Positions 46,076 to 58,964 of a DNA stretch of 64,000 bases are shown here, piece after piece. Positions within the stretch are counted from its first letter, which is position 1, and each line of letters begins with the position of its first letter. The stretch is from assembly GCA_026225945.1 (NCBI GenBank), contig JAMJFZ010001868.1, positions 5,153,501 to 5,217,500 on the forward strand. Direction: 5' to 3'. Origin of the DNA: Cricetomys ansorgei. Taxonomy: Eukaryota > Chordata > Mammalia > Rodentia > Nesomyidae. Below the pieces are notes generated by a model. The model was given only the letters and a program-made list of their open reading frames with translations, had not been told where the DNA came from and did no database searches. A program made the position numbers and the translations under genes.

Positions 46076-46160
46076 AAGTGTTCAATTTGTAGCCGTCATT
46101 CAAGCCCTTTTCTAAAATTATTCCGTTCCCCAACCATTTAAAACTACCCAGTTCTCAGAC
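46076..46160 (+). repeat. Diverged ~85-bp duplication, copy B
   Basis: The partner of 43,421-43,504, about 2.65 kb apart in direct orientation. Similarity fades on both sides. Confidence 0.65.
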
Positions 46161-46164
46161 CTGC

Positions 46165-48775
46165 ATTATTAAAGTGAAGCCAACAGCATTTCTGACCAAG
46201 AAATCAGAATATCACAATTGTAAGCATATTTTATTAGGTGGTAGGAAAATGACCCAATCAGCATAATTAAATATAATGTGTATTACTAAGACATTTTGCA
46301 AAGAGATCACTTAATTTTGCCCTGGGAATTTTAAAAACCAAGTAAACACTGTCACTTTGAAGTCATATAAAGCATGGGAATAAAAAGAAATGGCTAAATA
46401 GTAGTAAGAATTAAATGGCAATGCTGTTATGATGCTAATGCTTTAGTCTTCAATGGAGTCATCTAAAACTTGCATTCCATCAGATATTTTTGTCCTGAAA
46501 CTGACAGCCATAAAAATAAAGTTCTGAATTTGTTAACCCATGCACCTCAGAATGCAAAGTATGAAATAAATGCTGTATTTGTTGTTGAATATAGCACACT
46601 ATGCAAGACTAACGATCAATGACATTGGCAGGGAGAGGCAGAGACCAAATTCAAGGCCATTAGAGGTGCCCAATTCTTAATTTTTGGGGATTTTCTTCTG
46701 AGATATCAAAGTGTCACATAAACAACATCTCTGAACTCCCCATGTTGATGGAGAAAAGGTATGGTGGTAAGTATTTTTGACATTCCTAACATCCATCTGT
46801 CAGAGGTTAAGCCTATGGAAAACTATTCTCACATTTCTTAGTAGAAAACACAGGAGGAAAGCAATGCTCCAAAGGGCTCCCAAGGGTTTATACAAACAGA
46901 GATACTCTAATCCATACTCCTTTTAAGATAGTTCTTGTCCTTGAAACTTATCCTCAAGAGGAAGAAAGCTGCTAACCCATGTTTAGGATTCCCTAACACC
47001 AATAATTGATAATCACTAATACTTATCAGTTTTTCCTTCTCTATTATGCTCTGCTGATTCTCCTGTTCCTTTAAGAACTAAGTCTATTTCTCTAATGAGA
47101 CCTTTCTCATTACCTTAGAATAATTTATTTATTTTCATCATTTCTAATCACTTGGGCTCTAATGCTTCTTAACACCAGAAACAGTGCAAAGTGAAGGATT
47201 TGGAGACCTATCTATCTATTGTCCCTCCTTGATACTGATCTGTGCACGATAGCAGCGAAATAATACTTTTTGTTGCTGTAACTACATTCCTTAGTTCTCT
47301 TTATAATCGAATTCTCAAAATTTTGGTATGTTTAAAACTTCAGTTGATTGACTTTCTTATTCCTAATATGACTATGAATAAAAGAGAAATATACAAACTT
47401 CCCTGGAGGTATAGTCTTGACTTCCTGATTTTATTTTACTAATCACTTTGGAATGCATAAAATGAGAATTTTCTAAAAAGAAATGGATTTCCTATTGAAA
47501 GCAAAATTTAGTTTACGTTATAATTGAGCTCGATTCTTTATCCCTCTCACCTGTCAATCCTCTGATTATATCAAACAGTATATATAAACTTATCACATTT
47601 CTAAGTGTGTCCATGGTGCTCGGTCTTAACCAAGAAAAATTTGAAGTTACTCTTTAAAGTTTAAAGTTTATATTGACAAATACTTTAGAGGTTGAAGAGA
47701 AAATGACATGCTTACTTTTTAAAGTAATCTGACAGTATATTTTATAATTAATGAGAAATAACTAGGAATATTAGTATCAATGGCACATTTACAAATATGA
47801 TATATATATATCATATATGAAAGATAGAGTGCTTGCCATAATCTAGGGACCAATATGTGAGAAAAATAAAGAAAAATCGGCTTAGTAATATGGTAAACTG
47901 ATCATTGTTTTCAATGGAAAAGTTAACTTACTCTTAGAAAACTCTTTTTATTTTTAATGCAAGCCAAAGTAATCATTAAAAATAAAGTAGAAACAGTAAA
48001 GCTAATGATCCAGGAGAGTATGTCAGACATTTATATTGTTCATATTCATATTAGGAAAAGGTAAGTCAAAGTAAGGTTTCTAATATAGAGTAAGTTTGAA
48101 CACTGCAATGAAAAACAAAAGAGAACCAAGAAATGCAGTTACAGCATTAGAGAGTGTTATTATGGTGCTGATTCAATAAAGATTCTGAAGATATAAAAAC
48201 AGTAAGAGAAGATGGACTAAACTAAAACATACTGAAAACATTTTAAAAATTGTAATTTTGCAATCTGACAGTCAAAATCGAGACAAAGAAGTCTCTGTGA
48301 ATGAGTTGAGTTTTAATATGAATTGAGTTTTCCAGTCTCTTGTGTATTACATATTTCCTTCTGCCTTATTTACAGAGACATTCCTTGCAGAGTAACTGGC
48401 AGCATACCTCAGAATTGAACAGAAAAGTCTTTATTTGCAAAAGAGATATAGAGAAGAGATTACCAAGAGTACATCAGTTTTCAGTTTTGTGCAATGTCGT
48501 TCAAAGGATAGCAGTCATTAAAAAAAAAAACTATACCACATATATTTTGAGAGTACAATTTGATATTATACTGATTAATATTCAACATCACATTTTTATT
48601 ACAAACCTTATGGTCAGCATCATCATTGCGGGCATTACAGCATCTGAAATTATTGAAGGTATATTTATTGCTCTACATCATACTAAAGCAGAGGAGTCTG
48701 ATATATTTTAGAAAGCTTATTAGTTAGAATTAAAACCAGTTATGTCTACATAATCTTCACAGGATATGAAAACTT
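46165..48775. other. AT-rich single-copy DNA, no gene seen
   Basis: No repeat family was recognised. A perfect 22-bp AT palindrome lies at 47,795-47,816. A 123-codon plus frame at 48,340-48,711 has no recognisable domain. Confidence 0.45.
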
Positions 48776-48779
48776 CAAT

Positions 48780-49005
48780 GGAGTTGTAGAGATGGCTTAG
48801 TGATTAAGAACACTTGGAATTTTTCCAAAGGACCTGGGTATGATTCCCAACACCAACATGCTGCTCGCAACCCTCTGTCATTGCTGCTCTAGGGGATTTA
48901 TCACCTTTTTATGGACTACACAGGCCCTATGTACCTACATGGTACACACATATACATTATGAAAAACATTTTTATAAATAAAATGAATCTTTCAAAATAA
49001 TTGTA
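48780..49005 (+). mobile_element. B2 SINE
   Basis: GGAGTTGTAGAGATGGCTTAG, TGATTAAGAACACTTGGAAT, CCAAAGGACCTGGGTATGATTC, CAACCCTCTGTCATTGC, then a tail with AATAAAATGAATCTTTC. Full-length, diverged. Confidence 0.88.
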
Positions 49006-49009
49006 AGAA

Positions 49010-49658
49010 AACATAAAGAATGTAATATCTGAATTCTGAGCCCTGGAATGTTTACTGGAAGTATGGTCAAAAAGAAAGAAAATGTTTATTATCTCTTTTT
49101 ATTAAGTTAACATCTACATATCTTGATGAAATATATAATTCCAATTAAAGCAATCATAGACATTTGACTTCATACTCTCATCATCCTGAAAATGTGTGAC
49201 TGACATTTTTCAGCAAGGGAAGGAAATACAGCATTGTGTTTACAAACTTCAGCTCCATAAAATTATTTTTTTTCCATTCTGTTGGGAATTTTAATTTCCC
49301 ATCACCTCTTTATTTTCACAAAGGACCCTCAAGCCTGAGTCATTGGTCCTCTCCTCTCTTTTTACCAAAATCATCACTCAGAAAGATATGAACATCACAG
49401 CTCATCAATAACACAGAAACACAGCTGTGTTTCTTGATCTTGGATTCCTCACATCCTGTCTGTTCCCAGTGTCATACCATAAATGCAGCAAAGTATCATC
49501 TTAAGACATGTCACTTCATGACACCTTTAGATCTTTAATCCTATTTTTTTCACAGTACTTATCATTTTGTCTGATAATTACAGATATGATTTTCATGATT
49601 TTTTTATAATGACGTTATATCATGTTCTCAATTTTGCTAAAGCCCAGTTCAACTTCTA
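49010..49658. other. AT-rich single-copy DNA, no gene seen
   Basis: Nothing was recognised. Confidence 0.45.
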
Positions 49659-49660
49659 TG

Positions 49661-49710
49661 TCTGTCTCTGTCTCTGTTTCTCTCTCTGTTTCTCTGTCTC
49701 TGTTTCTCTG

Positions 49711-49743
<33 letters not shown>

Positions 49744-49789
49744 GTCTCTCTCTCCCTCTCCCATCTCTTTCTATCTATCTATCTTTCTT

Positions 49790-49828
<39 letters not shown>

Positions 49829-49947
49829 CTTTGTCTTTCTTTCTTCTTTCTATCTTTCTTTCTTTCTCTCTTTCTCTCTCTCTGTCTTTCTTTCTTTCTT
49901 CTTTCTGTCTGTCTGTCTTTCTGTCTTTCTTCTTTCTTTCTTTTTTG
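49661..49947. repeat. 287-bp polypyrimidine tract, (TCTG)/(TCTC)/(TTTC)n
   Basis: The order is TCTGTC/TCTC units, then (TATC), then repeated (TTTC) blocks. Nearly every base is C or T apart from scattered G, plus A in the TATC blocks. Frames of up to 153 codons across it on both strands are low-complexity translations. Such tracts can form triplex DNA. Confidence 0.96.
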
Positions 49948-49949
49948 TG

Positions 49950-51435
49950 TAAACACCTATAACTCTCTCTCCTGTTTTTTCTCACCTGACATAATTACAG
50001 CCCCATTTCTCATTCAGGCATCTTATTTCTGTGTAGGCAAATATAGCTATAGAAAAAAAAAGCTATACAAACTCTGTAACTGAAATTGCCTTAAAAATCA
50101 TTATAAACACAAAACTATTCACATTACAGGAGAACTGCCCTTTATTTCTTCCTCCCCTAAAAGTCAAGTAGTATTTTTCTATGTTTTTCACAGAAAAAAA
50201 AATAAACTGGGGAGATAATTTTTTCTGTCAGTTCCAGCTATCACTGACAGCATAAACTCTTCCTTCTCACTAAAAAAATGATTTTTTTTTTTTAAAAAGA
50301 AAACTACCTGAATTGCTTATCTTCTTGAAAAATAGTTTAATGAATGCTCTGGATCATTTTATCTAACTCCACTTTAACATTTGATGCAAGTTCCTTCATT
50401 TAAGTGACTTCTTCTCTTGAATTCTAGGATACAATTTTTCACAGATTTCCCTAATTAAGCATGTCCTTTCCATTGGATTTCATGCCAAAATGGACTTCCA
50501 AATATTATAGTAACTGGGAACATCACTGAGAGCTCTACTTTTACCAACATTCTATTACTAGTCTATGTGATCCTGGCCAATATTTTTAAATAGCACTCTA
50601 AAATTATATTATCATCCTAGTCTCTTTCCATATGTACATGCCTATTTTATGTGTTCATGTTTAGTGCTTATACTTGCCGTTAATGAGACTGAATTAAAGC
50701 AGTAGTCCTAATTCCTTCTCACTGAATTCATTAGCAATTGAACTTTTAGACCTCAGTAAATAAAACTAGCTTCAGCTATATAACTTTACCTGGATTATTC
50801 TCTCTAACCATTTCTGGTGCATCAGAGAGTCACTAATTTATATCCTCAACATATATTGATTTAATAAAAATTCATGTATTACTACCATAGTTCAGATCAT
50901 CAACTTTTCTAATATCTAAGCTGGATTACTTATAATGGAATTATTTTAATATTTTAATAATATTATTTAAAATAGAATTAGAGTTCTCTTGCTAATAATG
51001 TTGTGTCATCAAATGTTTACTGTCATAATTATTCCAAAACAGTAGTTGGAGTTTGATGCAGCTCCTGAGCATCCTCACAGGGCTCCCTATTCATCTTAGA
51101 TCTCTCTTCTGTGGATATCAAAAATAATATCACTTGAATTGAGATGGGCCTGTGAAAGATGATGAGAAAATGACTCCTAGACTCTTGCACTTTTGATACA
51201 ATAATTCCAAGACCACCAACTCTGAGCTACTTTGACCAACACCTAATTTCATGTCACAACAGCATGCAATAACAGTCACTGTGTGATGTGCATGAATTTT
51301 TATGTTCATTAGAAGTCTCTTGCCTTATGAATTCCATGCTGCAATATTCTAACTTCTTACAACTATAGAGACAATTTATAGATGAAGAGTTTTTGTCTCT
51401 TAAAATTTCTGAGTTGAGAATTGATGACTATTATT
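49950..51435. other. AT-rich single-copy DNA, no gene seen
   Basis: No repeat family was recognised. Confidence 0.45.
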
Positions 51436-51439
51436 GCAT

Positions 51440-51542
51440 ATCTCCAACAAGGCCACACTTCCTACTTCTCAAATAGTTCTACCAAATGGGAAACAAATAT
51501 TCAAACATATGGGGCTATGAGAGGCAGCTCATTCAACAATTT
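51440..51542 (-). mobile_element. URR1-like repeat fragment
   Basis: CTCCAACAAGGCCACACTTCC, CTTCTCAAATAGTTCTACC, ATTCAAACATATGGGGCTATG and CATTCAACAATT match the end of the same repeat group seen at 32,390-32,480. Confidence 0.7.
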
Positions 51543-51689
51543 ATTAAGAAAATTTATTTTCTTTAAAAATCACATTGCAATTAAATTACATTTAAATTTA
51601 AGTGGCCAATTGTAGCTAGTGCCTCTCTTAGTGGGTAGGTAGACATTTAGAGCCGTTTGCAAATTCTAGGTATATGTTGGCAGGCAATA

Positions 51690-52292
51690 TATTTCTTTTT
51701 TTATTTTTTCTTCTCTCTTAAAATTCATCCCATCCTAACATCCAGCCTTTGCTCCCTTCCCTCCTTGCAACTCCTCCCTATCTTCCTTCTACTCTCTCTA
51801 CATCCCCTCTCCCTCAGCTTCCACTCAGAAGAGAGCAGGCCTCCCAGGGCTACCAATTAAACAGGGCATAACACGATGGAACTGGGTTAGGCATGAGCCT
51901 CTGCATCAAGGCTGGACAAGGCAGCCCAACAGAAGGAAAAGGGCCCAAAAGCAGGTAAAACAGTCAGATAAACACACACACTCAAAGTTTTAGAAGTTGT
52001 ACAGGATCACCAAGCCAGAGAACTATAAGATATATAGAGAGGACTTAGCACAGAGCTATGTAGGCTCTGTGTCTGCTGCTTCAGTCTCTGTGAGCCCCTA
52101 AGAGCCATGGTCATTTAACTCCCTCAGGTGTTTTATTCTGATGTCCTCAATCCCTCCCCTATGGTCCCTGCACTCAGTCCTCCCTCTCTTCATCAGGGTT
52201 CTCTGAGCTCTGCCTAATATTTGGTCCTGGGTCTCTGTATTTACTCCTCTCAGCTGCCTGTGGAAGCTTCTTCTGATGACGTTTAGGCTGTA
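51690..52292 (-). mobile_element. L1 (Lx-type) 3' UTR fragment
   Basis: Poly(T)-like start at 51,691, a pyrimidine block, GAGCAGGCCTCCCAGGGCTAC, GGCATAACACGATGGAAC, GCATCAAGGCTGGACAAGG, TGCTGCTTCAGTCTCTGTGAG and TCCTGGGTCTCTGTATTTAC, collinear with 34,260-34,760. No ORF2 is present; truncated near 52,292. Confidence 0.85.
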
Positions 52293-52407
52293 CTTTTAAT
52301 CAAAAAAGGTAGAGGATATATGAATCCAGTGGAATGTGGTTGGGCTGTGGATAGGGGCTTGAAAAATGGTCATGGAATAAAGAAAGGACAGAGAGGGGCT
52401 TTAAAAC

Positions 52408-52547
52408 TTTTTTTTTTTTGAGACAGGGCTTCTCTGTTGTAACTCTGGCTGTCACTCTTTAGGCCAGACTGGCCTAGAACTCCCAGAGATCCACCTGCCT
52501 CTGCCTTCTGAGTGCTGGAATTAAAGCCTTATGCCATCACTGCCTGG
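52408..52547 (-). mobile_element. B1 SINE
   Basis: Poly(T) start, GAGACAGGGCTTCTCTGTTG, GGCCAGACTGGCCTAGAAC, CTGCCTCTGCCTTCTGAG, GTGCTGGAATTAAAGCC, ending ATCACTGCCTGG. Confidence 0.95.
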
Positions 52548-52549
52548 AT

Positions 52550-55195
52550 TAAAATATTCTTATGTGAAGAAAGGTGCTATGCTGTGAGGTATGTATGGAA
52601 GTAAATCTATTTATTTCTAGATTGTTTGCTTGTTTCGTTTCCCTGTTTATATTCTAAAAGGAAAGAGAGAAAGAAGTCATGGATCTGAGCAGTTGGGGAG
52701 GATCTGTGAGGACTTAAAGGAAGGAAAAGCATGTTCAGAATATACTGTATGGAAAAATATTTTCAACTTAAAAACAAGGAAATTAAGAAGGATGGAAGAA
52801 TTGGATTAAGTGCAGTGTCAGCAGCAGAGCCCTAAAGTCAGAAGAACAGCAGCTAGAAGGGTTAGGTTTTAGAATAGTTATCTCCTTCCCATTAGAAAGA
52901 TCTCTTCGTGGTGACAGGATGAAATGTTTTCAGGTGTCTTTCGTTCTTATATAGGCTTGTTCATCAAGTAAAATTTCCAGGAATGTTCAGTGCATACAAT
53001 ATTTCAAATCCAATATTGAATCAACATGTATGGTTTCTTCTATCAAAGAACTGAGATTCTAGTGTGATACCCAGAGTGACTACCAGTCATTTCTGTAATT
53101 CACCACAGATGACAAGTGACTCTGAATAAAAGAAGCAGAGCAAACTGCTGTGTGCTAAGTTGTTTGATATAACCATTGTCCGTCTTAAAGAACTGTGCAT
53201 TGCTATAGGACTCTGTAGGCAGCAGTATGTTTCCACTTGTTGAAATACTCCTCCAAGAATTTAATGAATTGATGGGTGTACTTTCACAGAAGACAAAGTC
53301 ATTTCTCATTAAGTAAACTCACAGTCACTTAATAATTATTTTTATTCTTTTAGGAAGAGAATAATTGTTTCTATGATGCCAATACTTCTTGTTATAAGAC
53401 AGTTGTTTGTATGGTGTATTGTTAGATTAATTTTATTAGCCACTGATAAAATCAACATTTCTAAACATGTTTTAGTAATTTCCACCAGCCTTAATAAATT
53501 AGTAATGATAAATGGTCTAAGAGTGATAATATCTTTTAAAATATCTTTGCCTCAAACATGATATATATTCATAGTCATTCAGCCTCAAAATGCAAATCAC
53601 TACTTATTTAGGCATAAGGCATCCTAAGGTAACTCTACATTCTCTGTTTTTTTCGTGTATGTCTCAGTGTAGTCATTGTTTTTTTTCAGTATTTCATAGT
53701 GGTACAAACTATGTCACTTTCCTTTTCTCAAGTGTAATTTATTCTATTGAATTTCACATTTGTGTTTTATATACTTCACACATTTTAAGTATTCTTTTGA
53801 ACCCAAAAAACCTTTTTACATTTTAAAATTCAGTTTCAATCCATTTTTATTCCCTCTATCGTTTTATCTAGTTTAGTGAAATTACCATCTAATTATCTGT
53901 ACTATCTACAGATGCTTATAGTAAAATATATCTAAAAATCCACACCCTCACAACTATACCGTTATATCTTAATTTATAGGATGTTTTGTGACTCAAGATA
54001 TATAAATGGTTTATTCTGTAAGAACATTTTAATTTGTATAAGAGTAATGAAATTCATAAGGTAAACAATGGAAGGTGATAGGAAAATGTTCTTGGCCTCT
54101 TCATCCTTTACATAAATAGAAATCATGACTGTTTTGACAACCACAGTTTTCCCAATGTTAAGACTCTGTATGCTTGACTGGATAAACATTGAAACCACTT
54201 TGTGTTAATTGAAAACCAACTGATATACATACCTTATAGTATAGTCAAATATAATACTTTCATCTGAAGTAGATTTTTACACCTTTGCCATTACGTAGTG
54301 GCAAACAAAATTGAAATACATGAATAAAACACCTTTTCTTTCTGCAATATAAAAGCACTATACATGCACATGTCTTTGCATGCAAGTACACATGTTACAA
54401 GTAATTACCAAGCATTTTTTAAGACTCTTTAGTGCTATAGACTTTTATGTATACCAACTTCATTTTCTTGAATACATCGTTCCATATGCTCACTTCCATT
54501 ACTGAAGTCTGTGTTAGTTTCAGTTTAAAAGTGTGTAAAACCGGGGGGAGAACCTAAAACACAGAACCTGGCAGAGGATGATGGCAATCTTTCATGGTCA
54601 CTTCAGGCCAGGCAGACCTTAAATTATAAAATGTGTTTTAGATCTTCTACATCTGTCTCCTACTCTAAGATTTGAGTTTAATGGATCATACGCAAATTTC
54701 GCGATTGTCATAAAATTTTATCTTTTTACTACTATTTTGTCAAAACTTCAGAGAGTATTTATACCCAAGTGCTGATATTTTTTCCTTTTTCCTTTTGCTG
54801 ATATTACACATATTCTGTTTAGATTATATAGGCTCTTGTATTGTAGCTTGTTTTTGTATACTAAGTCTAAGATTGTACTATTTTTTTCAGACATGGGTAA
54901 GTTCCTAGGAAAAAAGGTGTCTGATTGACTCTTCCATTTGGTCATCTTGATACTAATTTGTGAATATAGGTACCTATCAATAAACTTGCATTTCCATATT
55001 TCCTTGTTTAGATTATTTTAGCAACTGAGGAAGTTCTGATACTCAAAGGTAAGCAGAAACACTGTGGTAGACCCAAGACTCATCCTGCATAGGTTTTGTT
55101 CTTGTATTCTTTCATCTTCTCTCACTCTGCTGCAGACAGCATGAACATGTGGAATACAAGCAGCGACCCCTGAGTATTGCAAAAGAATGAAGTTT
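52550..55195. other. AT-rich single-copy DNA, no gene seen
   Basis: No repeat or exon was recognised. Frames up to 78 codons are without features. Confidence 0.45.
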
Positions 55196-55199
55196 AGTT

Positions 55200-55395
55200 T
55201 TTTTTTAAAATAATATTTGTTTATTTGTGTGCATTGTTGTTGTTGTTGGTGGTGGTGGTGGTGACTGTGCACCTACCTATACTAAGATCACAGTTTGTGG
55301 GAAGTGGTACTTTCTTTCTTACATGTGAGCCTCAGGAATAAAATCAGGCTGGGAGCCAAGAGCCTTTATTCACTGAGCCATCTCACTGGCCCAGA
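55200..55395 (-). mobile_element. B3/B2-family SINE with (TTG)/(GGT) tail
   Basis: The reverse complement starts TGGGCCAGTGAGATGGCTCAG, then TGAATAAAGGCTCTTGGCTC (A/B-box region). On the plus strand the tail contains (TTG)4 and (GTG)n at 55,235-55,264 and a T-run at 55,199-55,206. The His/Gln-rich minus frame here is the tail translated. Confidence 0.82.
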
Positions 55396-55399
55396 AGTC

Positions 55400-56215
55400 T
55401 AGTTTCTTGACCTTGAAACTTAAGTAGCTAATGCTTATTTTGGAGCATTGTCATTCTGGAATTATGGTATACTCCCTTGCAGATTATTTTCAATTTAATT
55501 TACAAATATATGTATGGTAATTCCTTTCATTCTTCTGATATTAAAAAATTATAGGAAATTGATTATAGGAAATTGATAAGCTTAAAATATACTTTAGAAG
55601 TCAGTCTTTGTGGCTTATATATGTGGTACTTCACTTGGCTGCTTCTTAAGGAGATGTTATTAATTTGAACTCCACTTTGTCAAAATTTATAATAATTTAA
55701 AAGGAATTCAGTATTACCCAGGGAAAAGGGCTACAATTCAACATTAACAATATAAACATAGTTAACAAATTTTGATGCATCAATTTACATGTAAACAAAG
55801 ATATACTAATTTCTAATTTCCTGCATCTGCTAAAATTAAGTCCCCGAACACCCAATTTAAGCAATGTTTGTTTATGCTCAAGTTCCTTTATGGCTTCTGT
55901 AGGAAGAATGTTCCCTTTCTTATAAAATAGCCCCTAATGAAAGTATTTTAGCAGTGTAGAACATTTAATTTGAAGGCACACAAAAGAACAGGGAAATCTG
56001 TCATAAATATTAGCTACTTAACAAGATGACTCTTCCAAGTGACGCATAATCTGTTACATGCCAATTCCATCCAAATGGACCAGTATGGCAGCAATGGCGT
56101 GCTACCAGCTGTTCTGTCCATGCTTAATCCTTTGCTTAGTAATCAGTGGAGAAACAAAATCTCATTAGGTTTTATCAAGATTTTAGGTAGATTTTCTCTT
56201 CTTTTAATTTTTCAT
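55400..56215. other. AT-rich single-copy DNA, no gene seen
   Basis: Nothing was recognised. Confidence 0.45.
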
Positions 56216-56219
56216 AATA

Positions 56220-56345
56220 CTTTTATTAATAAATTGAGTTTCATACAATGTATCTCGTTTACTCCCTCTTCCTATTTCTTTCTGCTCCACCCTCCTACCC
56301 ATTTCCTCAAAGAAAAAACAAGCAAACAAAAGAAAACGAAATCCA
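56220..56345 (-). repeat. Possible rodent retroelement 3' end, unclassified
   Basis: TTTATTAATAAATTGAG, CATACAATGTATCTCG, a pyrimidine block and AAACAAGCAAACAAAAG resemble the unclassified block at 5,420-5,645. Confidence 0.35.
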
Positions 56346-56479
56346 GCTAGTGTGGCAGGAGCATGGATCATCTGCATCACCAAGGCTCCTGAAGGCAGCA
56401 GGCTGCTTTGATGATGGATTTACCCTGGTCCATATTAGCCTGAGGCCAAACACAAGAAAGTTCAATCCAATGTTGAGCC

Positions 56480-57355
56480 TCATTACCCAGGCCTGCAGGT
56501 ACCTGGGCCTCCAGTAGGCACCTGGACACTAAGCAGAAACTCTGATATTCTGCAATCACCAGAGCATCCTGCAGCCCCTCCAAACATCCTGTGGACTCCT
56601 GGACATCTCACAGGCACCAAAACCTCCCCCATACATCTGGACAGCCTTAAGGTACCAGGATATCCCATGGGCATCAGGACACCCTACAGAAGCCCAGACT
56701 TCTTTCAGGCGTTACAACCTCCCAAAGATACCAGGGCACCTGGATATCCAGGGTTCCTGGATATCCCACAGGCACCAAGACATCTTACAGGCGCCAGGGT
56801 ATCCAGCAGGTTCCAGGGCATCCCATAGATGCCTGGATATTAGGCAGGCACTGGGCCGATCTCTCGACAACCCAGACATTGCAGAAATACTGTGACATCA
56901 CACAAGCACCCTAACATCACTCAAGCACCAGAGCATCTCACAGGTACCTGGACATCCCACAGGCACCAGGATTACTTGTCAGCACTAGAGCATCCCTCAG
57001 GCTTCAGGGAATCTTGATGATTCCTTCACATCACACAGGCACTGGAACTACTCACAGATCCCTGGACATCTTGAAGGCATCTGGACATCCAGCAGGTACC
57101 TGGAACTCCCATAGGCCCTTAGTTATCTTGCAAACTCTGCAAGCACCAGGGCATCCCATGGACACCAGAGCATTCTATAGATTCCTGGACATCCAGCTGT
57201 CACCAGGATCTCCCACAGGGACCAGAGCCTCCTGCAGGCACCTCAACATTTAGCAGGTACCCAGATATCCCACTGGCACCCAGACATCCTGCAGGCACCA
57301 GGGCCTCCATCAGGCATAAGGACATTTGGCAGGCACCAGGGCATGCCACAGACTT
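56480..57355. repeat. Degenerate 19-bp minisatellite, about 0.9 kb
   Basis: Units approximate CAGGCACCAGGACATCCCA. They are clearest at 56,768-56,865, where five consecutive 19-bp units can be laid out, and again at 56,939-56,980 and 57,285-57,350. About 45 units fit the length, though many are degenerate. GC content is much higher than the flanks. Because 19 is not divisible by 3, frames through it repeat with a 19-residue period and are not evidence of a protein. Confidence 0.88.
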
Positions 57356-57359
57356 AATG

Positions 57360-58825
57360 TGGGATAAGTGGATTTTCCACCTGACCTAGTTATTTCACTT
57401 TCATGAGCTTGTACTAGAATTATTGTCACATCTTGTAAAAATGTGACATACATATGGAGGTTTACTGATACTTTATAAAAATTCAAAAGTTAAGACTCAT
57501 TAATACTGTACTGACTGAAACAAAGTGGGTACTTCCAGTATAAATACTGTCTATTTGTTGACATATAAGCAAAAAATATCTAAGAAACTATACATGTACC
57601 TATGACTTGAATAACTTATAGTGTCGATGATAGTTATCATTTCAGATAAACACATATCAAGGTGCAGAAAATGCATGTGCTATGTGATTTATACTTGGTG
57701 ATCTTGCTTGTTAGCTTGACTTGACCAAAAAAAATTCCTTATAAAATTGCAAAACATACTTATGGACTTTACTCTAAACTTATTTCTGGAGATGACTGGC
57801 ATACAGATCAGAAAACTGAGGTGAGACAATCCCCCTGAATACATGTGGTAGACTCCAATAGCTTACCGTATCATTTTGGGAACAGTGATATAAAAGAAAA
57901 TCATGTGTGTAGGGAAACTTGATTCTATTTGAGCAGGGGCAGATTTGCTGTTGAGAGTTCAAGAACATCAGACTCTATAGATTTGTCAGCTCATGAGTGC
58001 AAATACACTATTTACAGTCCAGGGAACATTCATGTCTTTAATGTTAGATTGGAGCCGCCTTGATCCTTCTTGTCCTGAGTGCCCTCAGTCCTCAGGATGA
58101 GAAGCCTGTTAGATTTCCCAGTTCTCCTGCTTGGTCATAATGTCTCTAAGCTCCTATCATGGTTTAAAATAATCTATACCCTTATCTATATGGTCTATTA
58201 GTTCTATTCCTTTAGAAACCAGAGACAAATGAAGTATGATAACTTCTGAGGTAATAAAGAAGAAAAAGTAATTAGCATATGTGGTCAGATTTCCTTGGAA
58301 GAGAAAACAGTAATAAAATTTCTTATTTAGAAATAGAGTAGAAATAGAGTAATAAGAGACAGATGACAAATATTTTTGTGAACATTTGTATGTTATTATA
58401 TTTTTAACCATGTGAATGTACTAGTGCCATTTAAAATACTTGATTAATGGTCACTATAACTCAGCCATCTACAATCTTTCTGGAATATTTTGTGAGATAA
58501 TTCCTAAATACATAAAAAATAACTGAAATGGGTCCTGTTTCAAGTGTTTAATTTGTATAATCTAAAATTAATTAACATAGCATTTTTAAACGATGAATAA
58601 TTACTTAATGGCTTGTTTAAGAATATACCACTTTTAAATTTACTCTGTAGTTCCGAAGAATTCATATTTAAGGCAACTTTCAGAATTCATGTCTGGAAAA
58701 GTAAATATTTAGCTGCAATTTTCTTGTTACTTTTCATTCTTGTATCTACAGAAAAGTGCTTAATGCTATCTTTTTTCTTACATATGTAGATACTGCAGGG
58801 GGGTAAATGATTGTGAAGAGCAAAG
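57360..58825. other. AT-rich single-copy DNA, no gene seen
   Basis: Nothing was recognised. Confidence 0.45.
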
Positions 58826-58831
58826 TCTACT

Positions 58832-58960
58832 ATATGTAATGAGCACCTGCTATGACTGTGGGTCAGTGTTTCTGATGGAACATTTACAAGCTACTTATTA
58901 TAATTAGCATCATTATGTTCTTTAAACTGCTGCTTCCATATGAAGAAAGGCATTTTCTTA
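58832..58960 (+). mobile_element. MIR 5' part
   Basis: GTAATGAGCACCTGCTATGAC, then ATTATAATTAGCATCATTATG and CATATGAAGAAAGGCA, follow the MIR 5' half and centre. Confidence 0.5.
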
Positions 58961-58964
58961 ACTC

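Noticed and set aside
47795..47816. Perfect 22-bp palindrome of AT-rich sequence
   Set aside because: It is mostly (TA)n, so the symmetry is trivial.
48340..48711. 123-codon plus frame
   Set aside because: Ile/Lys/Asn-rich with no domain; consistent with chance in AT-rich DNA.
49567..50083. Overlapping 131- and 153-codon plus frames and Lys/Arg/Glu-rich minus frames
   Set aside because: They translate the polypyrimidine tract; composition is wholly explained by the simple repeat.
56248..57253. Several frames with a repeating Pro/Gly/His/Thr pattern
   Set aside because: The 19-residue periodicity follows from a 19-bp DNA repeat read in three frames, not from a protein repeat.
56480..57355. 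Regular short repeats resembling a CRISPR array
   Set aside because: Units are contiguous and degenerate with no unique spacers, and the DNA is mammalian.
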